Assembly: GCA_020161015.1 (NCBI GenBank)
Contig: JAIUOT010000055.1
Span: 1-64,000, forward strand
DNA from: Actinomycetota bacterium
GTDB lineage: Bacteria; Actinomycetota; Actinomycetes; Propionibacteriales; Propionibacteriaceae
DNA: 64,000 nt
Reading direction: 5' to 3'
Part shown: one piece after another, positions 16,273 through 24,937 of the stretch
Layout of the letters: each line of letters starts with the position of its first letter
Numbering within the stretch: position 1 is the first letter of the stretch
Program-made: the position numbers and the translations under genes
The notes under the pieces: model-generated
Databases searched by the model: none
Seen by the model: only the letters and a program-made list of their open reading frames with translations
What the model was told of the DNA's origin: nothing

Positions 16273-17435
16273 GACAGCACGGCTCCGGCGAGCTTCGACA
16301 GCGGCTCGGACAACGCGTTCACGGCGTCCGACAGCTGCTTGACCTGGGCGGGGGAGAGCGTGTCGTAGGTGACGAAGCCGTCCCCGGAACGGTGCTGGTC
16401 GAGCAGCGCCTGGAGCTCGCCGAAGCGGGTCTCGATCTGGCCGTCGAGGGTCGGGTCCTTGCGGGTGAGCAGATCACGGAGGCCCTCCCACGCCACGCGG
16501 GCGCCGTCCACGTTCGCCTGGAAGTCCCACAGGTCGGTGCGCGACCAGTACTCCTCCTCCCCGGTCACCTTGCCGGTGGCCACCTCGTCGAGGAGGCCCT
16601 TCGCGCCGTTGGCGATCACGTCCACGGTGATGGTGAGGTCACGGGTGCGCTCGTGGAGCACCTCGGTGTTGGCGAGGAGGTCGTCGCCGTAGGTGGCGCG
16701 CTGCGCGGCCGTGAGCGGGGTGTACCCCTTCGCCCGCGCGGGCCACAGGTCCTTCTCGATCCGGTGCCAGCCGGTCCACTCCTGGCCCTCCTCGAGATCG
16801 GCCTCCCTGGCGTCCATCTTGGGGTCGAGGTCGCCGAAGGACTCCGCGACGGTCTCGACCCGCTCCCAGTGCACGCGGGTGGACGCGTAGAGCGCCCGGG
16901 CCTCGTCGTCCCGGCCGGCGGCGTAGGCGGCCACGAACTCGCGGGTGCCGGCGAGCAGCTGGTCGACCTGGTCACGCACGTAACCGGCGTAGGCGGCGTT
17001 CGCTGCCTCGACGAGCGCCGCGTCGTCGCCGGTCGGGCCGACCGGCTCGCCCGACTCGGTGACGCGGAAGGCCGCCCGGATGCCCTCCCCCACCATGCCG
17101 GGCTTGCAGGCGGAGATGTAGTCGCCGGCCGGCGCGCTGAGCACCAGGTCGCGGGTGAGGCCAGGGCCGATGTTCTCGACCTCGGCGACGATCCGCAGGC
17201 CGTCCGACGCGAGCAGATAGAACTCGTTGACCTGCGTGCCGGTGTTGGTCACCGAGAACGTCAGCGTGCCCGACGGCGCGGTCGTGGCGCTGAGCGTGCA
17301 GGCGGTGTCGGAGGCCTGGACGGTGAGCGTGCGGGCCCCGTCCCCACCGGTGGAGGATCCCGCGGAGGGGGCGTTGTCGGTGCATCCGGCCGCCATCAGG
17401 GCAGGGACGACCAGGGCGAGGGCGCGGTACTTCAT
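16269..17435 (-). CDS. efeO: EfeO: iron-uptake lipoprotein (cupredoxin + M75/imelysin domains)
   Basis: A 388-residue exported protein of the EfeUOB ferrous iron importer. The lipobox is VPALMAAGC, so the mature protein starts with lipid-modified Cys near residue 18. Residues about 35-125 form a cupredoxin-like domain; residues about 135-388 form the M75 (imelysin-like) helical domain with the HxxE metal motif in GWHRIEKDLW. The protein presumably captures iron and hands it to EfeU. The ATG at 17435 is preceded by AAAGG. It follows efeU by 29 bp and overlaps efeB by 4 bp. Confidence 0.95.
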   Translation of the reverse strand: MKYRALALVVPALMAAGCTDNAPSAGSSTGGDGARTLTVQASDTACTLSATTAPSGTLTFSVTNTGTQVNEFYLLASDGLRIVAEVENIGPGLTRDLVLSAPAGDYISACKPGMVGEGIRAAFRVTESGEPVGPTGDDAALVEAANAAYAGYVRDQVDQLLAGTREFVAAYAAGRDDEARALYASTRVHWERVETVAESFGDLDPKMDAREADLEEGQEWTGWHRIEKDLWPARAKGYTPLTAAQRATYGDDLLANTEVLHERTRDLTITVDVIANGAKGLLDEVATGKVTGEEEYWSRTDLWDFQANVDGARVAWEGLRDLLTRKDPTLDGQIETRFGELQALLDQHRSGDGFVTYDTLSPAQVKQLSDAVNALSEPLSKLAGAVLS

Positions 17436-17464
17436 GGTGCCTTTCGGGTCAGGAACGGGTCCGG

Positions 17465-18322
17465 TCAGGCGGACGCGACGACGGACTCGGCTGCCGGCGC
17501 CGGGGCCGGTGCCTTGGTGCGAACCTTGCGCAGGAACAGCGTCCCGACGACGCCGACATAGGTGATCCAGACGACCACCTCGAGCACGGTGGCCGCGGGC
17601 GAGAAGTTGAAGATCCCCTTGAGGATCGTGCCCAGCAGGCTGCCGGGCGGCACCGCAGCGGAGACGTCGTAGGCCAGGTTGTTCAGCCCGGGCAGGAAGC
17701 CGGCCTCCTGGAGGTCGTGGACCCCGTAGGCGAGCACGCCGGCCGCGACCAGGATCAGGAAGCCGCCCGTGATCGCGAAGAAGCGTCCCAGGTTGATGCG
17801 GACGGCGCCGGCATAGAGCGCGTAGCCCAGCGCGATCGCGACGAGCAGTCCGGCGAGCGCGCCGAGCAGGGGGCCGGCGGTCGTCCCGCCGTCGGCGGCG
17901 GCCGACTTGGTGGCCGCCCACACGAACAGCGCGGTCTCCAGGCCTTCGCGCCCGACGGCCAGGGCTGCGATCAGCGGCAGCGACCACGACGAGCCCTCCG
18001 CTGCGTCCACCTGGCGGCGCAGGTCGGAGGCGATGGTGCGGGCTGCCCCGGCCATCCAGAAGATCATCCAGGTCACCAGCCCCACCGCAGCGATCGACAG
18101 CGTCCCGCCGATGAACTCCTGGGCGCTGAAGCTCAGGCCCTTCGGGCCGAAGGTGAGCAGAGCGCCGAACACGAGCGAGATGGCCACGGCGAGGCCGACG
18201 CCGGCCCAGACCTTGGGGAGCAGGTGACGGCGTCCGGTCTTCACGAGGTAGGCGATGAGGATGCTGACGACCAGACTCGCCTCGAGCCCCTCGCGCAACC
18301 CGATCAGGAAGTTGCCCAGCAC
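17465..18322 (-). CDS. efeU: EfeU: FTR1-family ferrous iron permease
   Basis: A 285-residue, seven-helix inner membrane permease of the oxidase-dependent FTR1 family. Both REGLE iron-binding motifs are present, GLREGLEASL near the N-terminus and VGREGLETALF near residues 127-137. The GTG start at 18322 has AGGAG a few bases upstream. It is the first gene of the efeU-efeO-efeB operon, immediately downstream of a perfect DtxR/IdeR-type iron box, so repression under iron-replete conditions is expected, as in Corynebacterium. Confidence 0.95.
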   Translation of the reverse strand: MLGNFLIGLREGLEASLVVSILIAYLVKTGRRHLLPKVWAGVGLAVAISLVFGALLTFGPKGLSFSAQEFIGGTLSIAAVGLVTWMIFWMAGAARTIASDLRRQVDAAEGSSWSLPLIAALAVGREGLETALFVWAATKSAAADGGTTAGPLLGALAGLLVAIALGYALYAGAVRINLGRFFAITGGFLILVAAGVLAYGVHDLQEAGFLPGLNNLAYDVSAAVPPGSLLGTILKGIFNFSPAATVLEVVVWITYVGVVGTLFLRKVRTKAPAPAPAAESVVASA

Positions 18323-18338
18323 GTCCGTCTCCTCGATG

Positions 18339-18357
18339 TTAGGTGAGCCTCACCTAA
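18339..18357. promoter_or_regulatory. DtxR/IdeR-type iron box upstream of efeUOB
   Basis: A perfect 19-bp palindrome: TTAGGTGAG, central C, CTCACCTAA. It fits the DtxR/IdeR consensus TTAGGTTAGGCTAACCTAA at most positions. It lies 17 bp before the efeU start, between the predicted -10 and the ribosome-binding site, so bound regulator would block transcription. Confidence 0.88.
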
Positions 18358-18386
18358 CTATCTTCCGGGAACGCCTTATTTCGCAA
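18357..18386 (-). promoter_or_regulatory. Candidate efeUOB promoter
   Basis: On the minus strand TTGCGA (18386-18381) and GATAGT (18362-18357) are separated by 18 nt. The -10 touches the iron box by one base. The hexamers are imperfect, so the exact placement is tentative. Confidence 0.45.
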
Positions 18387-18450
18387 CTCCGAGCTTGACT
18401 ATTTCAGATCGTGGGCCGCCGGCGCCAGCGAGCCGCCCCGGCCGCGTCCC

Positions 18451-18747
18451 TCAGCCCGGGTAGTCGACGTCGGCGAAGCGTTGGGACGTGCGCGGTCCGG
18501 CCATCATCGGGGCCACGGTGTCGCGCCACGTGGCGTAGTGCGCGGTCTCCTTGTGGGCCACCGCCGCAGCGTCGTCGCGGTACGCCTCGACGAGCACGAA
18601 CCGCGTCGGGTCGTCCAGCGCCTGCACCACGTCGAAGCGGACGACGCCCGGTTCGAGCCGGGACGCGTGCGCATTGGCCCGGGTGGCGTCGATGAACGCC
18701 TCCACCGCCTCGGGCAGGACACGGACGGACACGTGCACGATCAGCAT
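18451..18747 (-). CDS. Antibiotic biosynthesis monooxygenase (ABM) domain protein
   Basis: A 98-residue single-domain protein of the ABM/dimeric alpha-beta barrel fold, resembling quinol monooxygenases of the YgiN type. Typical features are the opening strand MLIVHVSVRVLP, the segment EPGVVRFDVVQALDDP and FVLVEAYRDDAAAVAHKET followed by HYATWRD. Such proteins are cofactor-free oxygenases or quinone-related detoxification proteins; the substrate here is unknown. The ATG at 18747 gives the normal 95-100 residue length and has GGAG just upstream. Monocistronic; its stop is about 90 bp from the efeU promoter. Confidence 0.8.
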   Translation of the reverse strand: MLIVHVSVRVLPEAVEAFIDATRANAHASRLEPGVVRFDVVQALDDPTRFVLVEAYRDDAAAVAHKETAHYATWRDTVAPMMAGPRTSQRFADVDYPG

Positions 18748-19314
18748 GGCTCCATCGAACCGCCGCGCGGGTGCCGCGTCCACCCCTCCCGGGGATCATG
18801 CGTCGAGCGACTGCCGCCCACCCAAGAGGGCCAGCGTCCCTGCACGAGGGCCAGCCCCCGTCCTCGAGGGCCAGCCTTCACGTCGAGGGCCAGCACCAGG
18901 GGACGAGCCCTCGGCCACAAGGCTGGCCCTCACTCATGGGGACGCGCCGCAGGAGCGGCGTGGAGCACGGTCCCGGTTCGCGGGCCCGGGCGGACGCCTT
19001 GCCACCGTCCCCCACCCCACCCGCCGAGGGCCAGCCTTGACGCCGAGCGCCAGCACCAGGGGACGAGCCCTCGGCTACAAGGCTGGCCCCTACCTCGGAA
19101 GGCTGGCCCTCGAACCGGGGGGCTGGTCGTCGACCCGGAAGGCTGGCCCTCGCGGACGAAGGCTGGCCCTCGGCCAGAAGGCTGGCCCCTACCCCGGAGG
19201 GCTGGCGTCACTCGGAGGGACGCGCCCGGTCACAGCGCCGCCCGGCGCGAGTTGCGCGACACGGACGGGCGGTGCGATCATCGGAGGCTGCCCACTGCCC
19301 GCCAGGAACTCCTC
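18748..19314. other. 567-bp gene-free region filled by a repeat array
   Basis: No coding sequence is supported here. Most of the stretch (18826-19210) is the GAGGGCCAGC repeat array. The remainder, 18932-19020, is GC-rich spacer, and 19211-19314 presumably holds the promoter of the MFS gene, though no clear hexamers stand out. Confidence 0.7.
18826..19210. repeat. GAGGGCCAGC repeat array (family 2, locus A)
   Basis: The 10-bp box GAGGGCCAGC recurs with a period of 19-20 bp at 18826, 18846, 18866 and 18885, then in inverted form at 18922. A second block starts with 19026 and 19045 (GAGCGCCAGC) and continues as inverted boxes at 19082, 19102, 19122, 19142, 19162, 19181 and 19201, three or four of them degenerate. 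Each change of orientation is marked by the same core, CACCAGGGGACGAGCCCTCG followed by GC(C/T)ACAAG. The family recurs near 28.9 and 60.4 kb. Confidence 0.9.
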
Positions 19315-20565
19315 ATGCCCGCCTCGCTCCAGACCAGAGAACTGCTCGCCGACCCGCCCTTCATGGTGCTGCTGGCCGCGCGCACGGTCTCGATGCTCGG
19401 CATGGCGTTCGCTCCCGTCGCCCTCGCGTTCGGCGTGCTCGCGATGCCCGGCGCCGACGCCGGGACCCTCTCGATCGTCCTCGCGGCACAGACCATCCCG
19501 CTCGTCGCGTTCATGCTGGTCGGCGGCGTGATCGCCGATCGCTACCCCCGCGCGCTCGTCCTGCGCTGGGGGCAGATCGTGGCCGCGGCCGCGTGGGCGT
19601 CCATCGGGATCATGATGCTCAGCGGCCACACCCCGCTGTGGCTGCTGTGCCTGGCCGCGGCGTTCGCCGGCCTCGCCGGCGCGACCGTCTACCCGGCGCT
19701 CAGCGGGATCATCCCCGACCTCGTGCCGCCCCACCTGCTCCAGCAGGGGAACGCGTGGCTCTCGATGGGGGCCAGCGCCGCCCGGTTCGTCGGGCTGGTG
19801 GCCAGCGGAGCGGTCGTCGTGTGGCTCGGCGGCGGCTGGGCGATGGTCGGCGCCGGCACGCTCTACCTCGTCTCCGCCGTGCTGTCCGGGTTCCTGCCCC
19901 GCGGAGGATCGCTCGCCCAGCCCGAGGAGAACCCCCTTCGCCAGCTGAGGGACGGATGGAGCGAGTTCCGCAGCCGGCAGTGGCTGTTCGTGTGCGTCAT
20001 CCAGTGGGCCGTCCTGCTGATGGTGCTCCAGGCGTCCCAGGGCGTGCTCGGCCCGGTCGTGGCGCAGGCGGAGCTCGGCGGGGCCCGGGGCTGGACGGCC
20101 GTCCTCGCCAGCGAGGCCGTCGGCGCGATCGTCGGCGTCGTGATCGCGATGGTGTGGCGCCCGCGCCGGCCGATCCTCGTCGCCACCCTGCTCACGTTCA
20201 CCGCGGCGGCACCCCAGCTGCTGCTGGGGTTCAGCGCCCCGCTGTGGGTGGTGATGGTCGCGATGTTCCTCATGGGCGTCGGGTTCGACCTGTTCGGGGT
20301 CCTGTGGATGACCACCATGCAGCACGAGGTCCCCGCCGAGTCACTGTCGCGCGTCGCGTCCTACGACGCCCTCGGCTCGTTGATGCTGGGCCCCCTCGGC
20401 CTGCTGCTGGCCGGCCCCGCGGCCGCCGTGTTCGGCCCGCACCTCGCGCTCATCGGCACCGGGGTGGTGAGCATCGTGACCACCCTGTTCGCGCTGTCCT
20501 TCGCCGACGTCCGCCGGCTGCGCTCGCGCACCCACGTCGCCGCGGAGGTTGCCGAGGCCGCCTGA
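19315..20565 (+). CDS. MFS transporter (MFS_3/EntS-like)
   Basis: A 416-residue major facilitator with about 12 transmembrane helices and the loop 2-3 signature DRYPRALVLRWGQ, the motif A variant of the EntS/MFS_3 branch. These proteins export siderophores, drugs or related small molecules; the substrate cannot be named. The ATG at 19315 is supported by AGGA eight bases upstream and by a short cytosolic N-terminus before the first helix (PFMVLLAARTVSMLG). It is followed by a phosphotransferase gene 78 bp downstream on the same strand. Confidence 0.87.
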   Translation: MPASLQTRELLADPPFMVLLAARTVSMLGMAFAPVALAFGVLAMPGADAGTLSIVLAAQTIPLVAFMLVGGVIADRYPRALVLRWGQIVAAAAWASIGIMMLSGHTPLWLLCLAAAFAGLAGATVYPALSGIIPDLVPPHLLQQGNAWLSMGASAARFVGLVASGAVVVWLGGGWAMVGAGTLYLVSAVLSGFLPRGGSLAQPEENPLRQLRDGWSEFRSRQWLFVCVIQWAVLLMVLQASQGVLGPVVAQAELGGARGWTAVLASEAVGAIVGVVIAMVWRPRRPILVATLLTFTAAAPQLLLGFSAPLWVVMVAMFLMGVGFDLFGVLWMTTMQHEVPAESLSRVASYDALGSLMLGPLGLLLAGPAAAVFGPHLALIGTGVVSIVTTLFALSFADVRRLRSRTHVAAEVAEAA

Positions 20566-20643
20566 CCCGCGGCGAGGCGGCCCGGGCGGTAGGCTCGGCC
20601 GGGCCGCACCGGGAGTGTCGCAGGACGGAGGACGCCGACAGCC

Positions 20644-21543
20644 ATGCCGACGCTCCCCACCGACCTCGAGGCCTGGGTCCGCGGCATCGCGGCCACGCAG
20701 GACCCCCGCGTGGTCGAGAGCACCCCGGTCGTCCCGCTGGTCACCCGCGGACTGCCCACCCGTCCGCTGGCGCCGGAACACTCCCAGGTGTTCATCTGCG
20801 CGGGCGTGATCGTGAAGCTCCACGGCGCGGGCACGCACCCGGGACGGCTCGCGCTGCGCCTGCGTGGCATCGGCGCCCCCGACATGGACCGGCTCTGGAT
20901 CCAGCCGCTGCGCTACGCGGCGATCCCGGCGCCCGGGGACCGCCTGGCCACGATCTGGCCGCGGGTCACCGTGCTGTCGACGATCGACCGTCCGCCCTGG
21001 CCCGAGATCGGCCAGCTGCTGGCCCGGCTGCACCGGATGCCCCAGACGGACGAGCTGCCGCGCCTGGGCGGGCACTCGCGGCTCGCCCGGGGCGTCGCCT
21101 ACCTCCGCCAGAGCGGACGCGGCGACCTCGCCTGGCTCGCCGACCTCGGCGACAGCCTCGCCGCGCGCCTGGAGACGCCGCGCCAGGTGACCCTCGCCCA
21201 CGGCGACTTCCACCTCGGCCAGCTCGGCCACACCCCGCTGCGGCGCAGCTGGAAACTGCTGGACGTCGACGACTTCGGCGTCGGCGACCCCGCCTGGGAC
21301 CTCGCCCGGCCGGCCGGGTTCTGGGCCGCAGGGCTGCTCGACGACGACGCGTGGATGACCTTCCTGGACGCGTACCGCGAAGCCGGCGGGCCCGCCGTCC
21401 CGCCGGACGGCGACCCGTGGCCGGCCCTCGACCTGCCGGCGCGGGCGGCCGTGGTCGTGGCCACCGTCCAGGCGCTGCGGACGCCGCACAGCGACGGCAC
21501 AGCCGAAGAACTGCTGGCGGCTTGCCGGCGCATGCACTCTTGA
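20644..21543 (+). CDS. Aminoglycoside phosphotransferase (APH)-family protein
   Basis: A 299-residue small-molecule kinase-like protein. The catalytic loop HGDFHLGQL (Brenner motif) and the metal-binding segment VDDFGVGDPAWDLARP, equivalent to the DFG region, are intact in the C-terminal lobe near residues 190-220. The N-lobe is short and has IVKLHGAG as a likely ATP-lysine strand. The APH family includes antibiotic, choline and maltose kinases; no resistance role should be inferred. The stop codon lies four bases before the next ATG, so it is coupled to the zinc-ribbon gene. Confidence 0.82.
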   Translation: MPTLPTDLEAWVRGIAATQDPRVVESTPVVPLVTRGLPTRPLAPEHSQVFICAGVIVKLHGAGTHPGRLALRLRGIGAPDMDRLWIQPLRYAAIPAPGDRLATIWPRVTVLSTIDRPPWPEIGQLLARLHRMPQTDELPRLGGHSRLARGVAYLRQSGRGDLAWLADLGDSLAARLETPRQVTLAHGDFHLGQLGHTPLRRSWKLLDVDDFGVGDPAWDLARPAGFWAAGLLDDDAWMTFLDAYREAGGPAVPPDGDPWPALDLPARAAVVVATVQALRTPHSDGTAEELLAACRRMHS

Positions 21544-21547
21544 GGGC

Positions 21548-21844
21548 ATGACCCAACCGATGGACCCGCAACGCTACGAGCCCTACGGTGGGGCCGGCGC
21601 GATGACCTGCCCCAAGTGCGGCGCTCCGATGCGCACCTACGAGCGCAACGGCATCCACCTCGAACAGTGCACCGGCTGCCGGGGCGTGTTCCTCGACTTC
21701 GGCGAGCTCGAGCACCTCACCCAGCTGGAGAGCCGCTTCGCCGCCCAGCCGCCTCCTCAGCCCGGCTACGGGCCGTCCTGGGGCACGCACGGCGGGCACC
21801 GCTACCGTCGCGGCGGACTGTCCGGGCTGTTCTTCTCCAGCTGA
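21548..21844 (+). CDS. Zinc-ribbon (zf-TFIIB) small protein
   Basis: A 98-residue protein with the zf-TFIIB pattern MTCPKCGAPM, then CTGCRGVFLDFGELEHL around residues 20-60. Four cysteines bind one zinc. The C-terminus is Pro/Gly/Tyr-rich and ends GGLSGLFFSS. Members are common in actinobacteria and their function is unknown. It begins four bases after the phosphotransferase stop and ends three bases before the stop of the convergent GNAT gene. Confidence 0.85.
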   Translation: MTQPMDPQRYEPYGGAGAMTCPKCGAPMRTYERNGIHLEQCTGCRGVFLDFGELEHLTQLESRFAAQPPPQPGYGPSWGTHGGHRYRRGGLSGLFFSS

Positions 21845-21847
21845 GGA

Positions 21848-22483
21848 TCACCGCGCCGGCAGGCGCGCGAGCAGGCCGTCGCGGACGCGTGGCCAGTCGT
21901 CGGCCACCACGCTGAACACCACGGTGTCGCGGAAGCTGCCGTCCTCGCGGCGCGTGTGGCGCCGCAGCACGCCCTCGCGCTGCGCGCCGAGCCGTTCGAT
22001 CGCGGCCGCCGAGCGGGTGTTCAGCGCGTCGGTCTGGAGCTTCACCCGGCCGAAGCCGAGGTCCTCGAAGCAGTGCCGCAGCAGCAGGTACTTGGCCTCG
22101 GGGTTCACCACTCCTCCCCAGACGCGGGGGTGGTAGAGGGTCCAGCCCAGGTGCAGCCGCTCGTGGGCGAGGAAGGCCTCGCCGAGGGAGGTGGTCCCCA
22201 CCACCTCGCCGGCGTCCCCGAGCGCGGAGGCCCCGGCCAGCCGGACGGCGTACGCGACGCGCCCGCGCCCGTCCCCGTCGGGGGCTGGCGGGTGGAGGTA
22301 CAGCCGCCGGGCGAGGTCGAGCGCGGCGGCCGGACCCTGGGGGCGCCCCCACATCACGAACCCGGACGCGTAGACGGCCGGCTCGGCGAGGATCCGGGCC
22401 AGTGCCGGCAGGTCGTCCGCCACCACGGGGGCGAGGTGGACGAAGCGTCCCCGCAGTGTCGTGCCGGACGGAAGGAGGGCCAT
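21848..22483 (-). CDS. GNAT-family N-acetyltransferase
   Basis: A 211-residue acetyltransferase of the RimJ/RimL type. The opening GTTLRGRFVHLAPV and the ALNTRSAAAIERLGAQREG motif (Asn and Ser of the acetyl-CoA-binding region) are typical, as is the DTVVFSVVADDW ending. The ATG at 22483 is preferred over 22492 because TAGCAT lies seven bases upstream, in keeping with the leaderless pattern seen across the window. Substrate unknown. Confidence 0.85.
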   Translation of the reverse strand: MALLPSGTTLRGRFVHLAPVVADDLPALARILAEPAVYASGFVMWGRPQGPAAALDLARRLYLHPPAPDGDGRGRVAYAVRLAGASALGDAGEVVGTTSLGEAFLAHERLHLGWTLYHPRVWGGVVNPEAKYLLLRHCFEDLGFGRVKLQTDALNTRSAAAIERLGAQREGVLRRHTRREDGSFRDTVVFSVVADDWPRVRDGLLARLPAR

Positions 22484-22490
22484 GGCCGTC

Positions 22491-22496
22491 ATGCTA
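22491..22496 (-). promoter_or_regulatory. -10 TAGCAT of a leaderless promoter (GNAT gene)
   Basis: TAGCAT on the minus strand ends seven bases before the ATG at 22483; the upstream ATG at 22492 falls inside the hexamer and is therefore unlikely to be used. Confidence 0.5.
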
Positions 22497-22501
22497 GGCC
22501 G

Positions 22502-24937
22502 TCAGATGTCGGCCAGCGCCTCCGTGGGTGCCGCGGTCGCCGCGCGCCGTCCGGGCAGGACGGACGCCAGCGCCGCGGCCAGCACCGCCACCCCGACCAT
22601 GCCCGCCGTGCTCGGCAGGTCGACGGCGAAGCGCACCGTGTCGAACCCGCCGCTGCGGCCGAGGGCCGTCACCGCGAGCCAGCCGAACCCGGCGCCCGCC
22701 ACGACGCCGACGACGATCCCGACGACGGCGACCTGCAGCGCCTCGATCAGCAGCATGACCCGCAGCGAGCGGGCCTGGAGCCCGAGCGCACGCAGCAGCG
22801 CCGACTCCCGCGTGCGCTCCATCACCGACAGGCTGAGGGTGTTGCTCACGCCGATCAGGGCGATCAGCACGGCCACGGCCAGGAGCCCGGTGGTGATCGC
22901 GAGGAGCAGGTCCATCACCTGCTCGTACAGGGCCGCCTCGACCACCGACCCGCTGAGCCGGTCGCCGGAGCCCACGATCCGGTTCACCGCGACCATGACG
23001 TCGACGGCCCGCCCGCGGTCGGGGACCGACAGCCACATCACCGCACCCGCCACCGGCGCCGAGAGCCGCGAGAGGGTCGCCGCGCTGACCATGGCCTGCT
23101 CGTAGCCGGTCAGCTGGGAGGCCACCACGGTGAGCTCTACCGAGCCGGCGGGGCCCTTGACGGTGACGGTGGCCGGCAGGTCCTCGGCGAGGTAGGGGCT
23201 CACCAGCACGCGGTCGTCGCCGACCCGGTCGTCGACCCCGGTCACGTCCGGGATCCGCGCGTCCCAGCCCAGCAGGGTGAGCGGGTGCTCGCCCACCGAG
23301 CCGGTGGCCGCGGCCAGGCGCACGCTCCCTTCCACGCCGGGGACGCGGTCCAGCCGGGCGGCCACGTCGTCCGGGATCGCGCCGACGCCGCCGTCCGCGT
23401 CACCCCAGGAGACCTGGAGGTCCACCGGGTAGTGCTGCGCGAGCTGGTCGAGGACGGTCAGCCGGACGCTCGCCGTCGCGACCTGCAGGGTGACCATCAG
23501 CCCCACCGCCAGCATCAGGGCCGTGGCCGTCGCGGTCGCCCGCCGCGGGTTCCGCTCGGCGTTGCCCGCAGCCAGCCGCGGCACCGTCCCCGTCCAGCGG
23601 AAGAGGCGCCCGGACGCGGACAGCAGCGACGGGACGAAGAGGGGGCCGCCGAAGAGCACCCCGACCGAGATCAGCGCCCCCGCGCCGATGGCGATGAGCA
23701 GCGCGTTGGGGTTGGGCGCGGCCACCGACAGCGCGGCCAGCCCGAGGCCGGCCAGGAGGAGCAGGCCGCACACCACCGCCCGTGCCACGGACGCCCGCCG
23801 CCGCTCCTCACCGGTGAGCACCGGCTGGAGCGCCTCCAGCGGCGCCACCCGCGCGCCCCGCAGGATCGGCACGGACGCCGCCACGACGGTGGCCAGGATG
23901 CCGAGCCCCACCGCGAGGGCGAGCTGCCCCGCGGGCAGGCTGAGCCCCCAGAACAGGGCCGTGCTCCAAGCGGTCTCCGCAACGGCGATCCCGATGCCGA
24001 GGCCGAGGCCGAGCACGGAGCCGGCGACGCCCAGCAGTACCGCCTCGAACCCGAACCGGCGGCGCACCTGGCCACCGGAGGCCCCGACCGCCCGCAGCAG
24101 CCCGATCTGGCGGCGACGCTGCGCGAGCGTGATCGAGAACGTGTTCGCGATCGTGATCATGCCGACCACCAGCGACACCACGGCGAAGGCCCACAGCACG
24201 TTGGCGAACACGTCGAAGTCCTTGGCGAGCTTCGCCACCGCCTCGGCGCGGACGCCGGCGGCCGGTTTCGCCGAGAGTGCGGGGGAGAGCGTCTTCAGCG
24301 CACCGTCGAGGCGCCCGGACAGGGTGTCCGCGTCCACCCCCTGGGCGGCCCGGACCACCCAGGTGGACGCCGTCTCCGCCGTCGCGCCCGCCTGGGCGAA
24401 GCGCGCGTCCGCGGCGTAGCCGGTCTTGACGAACAGCCCGCTCGGCTCGTCGGTGATGCCCACCACCCTCACCGTCTGGTCGCGGCCCTCGAGGGTGAGC
24501 GGCCCCCCGACCACCACGCCGAGTGCGCCCGCAGCGCCACCGCTGAGGGCGACCTCGTCTGCGGCCGTCGGCCAGCGCCCTGCGGTGAGGTTCGCCCAGC
24601 GCAGTTCCGCGGGCGGGACGTTCACCAGTTGCAGGGCCTGCGAGACCACGCCGGAGCTCACGACCTCCGACTCGCTGAGAACGGGGGCGAACGCGGCCAC
24701 GCCCGCGGTGGCGGCGATCACGTCGCCGACGCCGGCCACCGCGGTCTCCCGGGGGACGCTGACCACGACGTCGGCCACGGCCATCGACACGTTCATGGCC
24801 TTGCCCTGGGCCTGTCCCTCGGTGGCGACGAGGACGGCGGATCCACTGAGGAACGCCACGGAGATCGCGATCGCGAGGATCGTGGAGAGGAACCGGCCGG
24901 GGTGGTGGCGCACCTCCGACCATGCCTGGCGCAGCAT
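22502..24937 (-). CDS. ABC transporter permease, FtsX/MacB-like (fused two-module)
   Basis: An 811-residue permease with two FtsX-like modules. The first transmembrane helix is near residues 15-37. A large extracytoplasmic MacB-PCD-like domain follows, then three helices at about 265-370, two further hydrophobic segments, a second FtsX-type start near residue 470, a second extracytoplasmic domain and three final helices (VMDLLLAITTGLLAVAVLIA and onward). The conserved RALGLQARS/RAVGASGGQV coupling segments are present in both halves. With the ATPase gene it forms a MacB-type exporter or mechanotransmitter. Its ATG overlaps the ATPase stop (TGATG). Confidence 0.9.
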   Translation of the reverse strand: MLRQAWSEVRHHPGRFLSTILAIAISVAFLSGSAVLVATEGQAQGKAMNVSMAVADVVVSVPRETAVAGVGDVIAATAGVAAFAPVLSESEVVSSGVVSQALQLVNVPPAELRWANLTAGRWPTAADEVALSGGAAGALGVVVGGPLTLEGRDQTVRVVGITDEPSGLFVKTGYAADARFAQAGATAETASTWVVRAAQGVDADTLSGRLDGALKTLSPALSAKPAAGVRAEAVAKLAKDFDVFANVLWAFAVVSLVVGMITIANTFSITLAQRRRQIGLLRAVGASGGQVRRRFGFEAVLLGVAGSVLGLGLGIGIAVAETAWSTALFWGLSLPAGQLALAVGLGILATVVAASVPILRGARVAPLEALQPVLTGEERRRASVARAVVCGLLLLAGLGLAALSVAAPNPNALLIAIGAGALISVGVLFGGPLFVPSLLSASGRLFRWTGTVPRLAAGNAERNPRRATATATALMLAVGLMVTLQVATASVRLTVLDQLAQHYPVDLQVSWGDADGGVGAIPDDVAARLDRVPGVEGSVRLAAATGSVGEHPLTLLGWDARIPDVTGVDDRVGDDRVLVSPYLAEDLPATVTVKGPAGSVELTVVASQLTGYEQAMVSAATLSRLSAPVAGAVMWLSVPDRGRAVDVMVAVNRIVGSGDRLSGSVVEAALYEQVMDLLLAITTGLLAVAVLIALIGVSNTLSLSVMERTRESALLRALGLQARSLRVMLLIEALQVAVVGIVVGVVAGAGFGWLAVTALGRSGGFDTVRFAVDLPSTAGMVGVAVLAAALASVLPGRRAATAAPTEALADI

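Noticed and set aside
18826-19210. CRISPR array
   Set aside because: The conserved box is only 10 bp, the period 20 bp, orientation changes within the array, spacers are similar to one another, and no cas genes are nearby.
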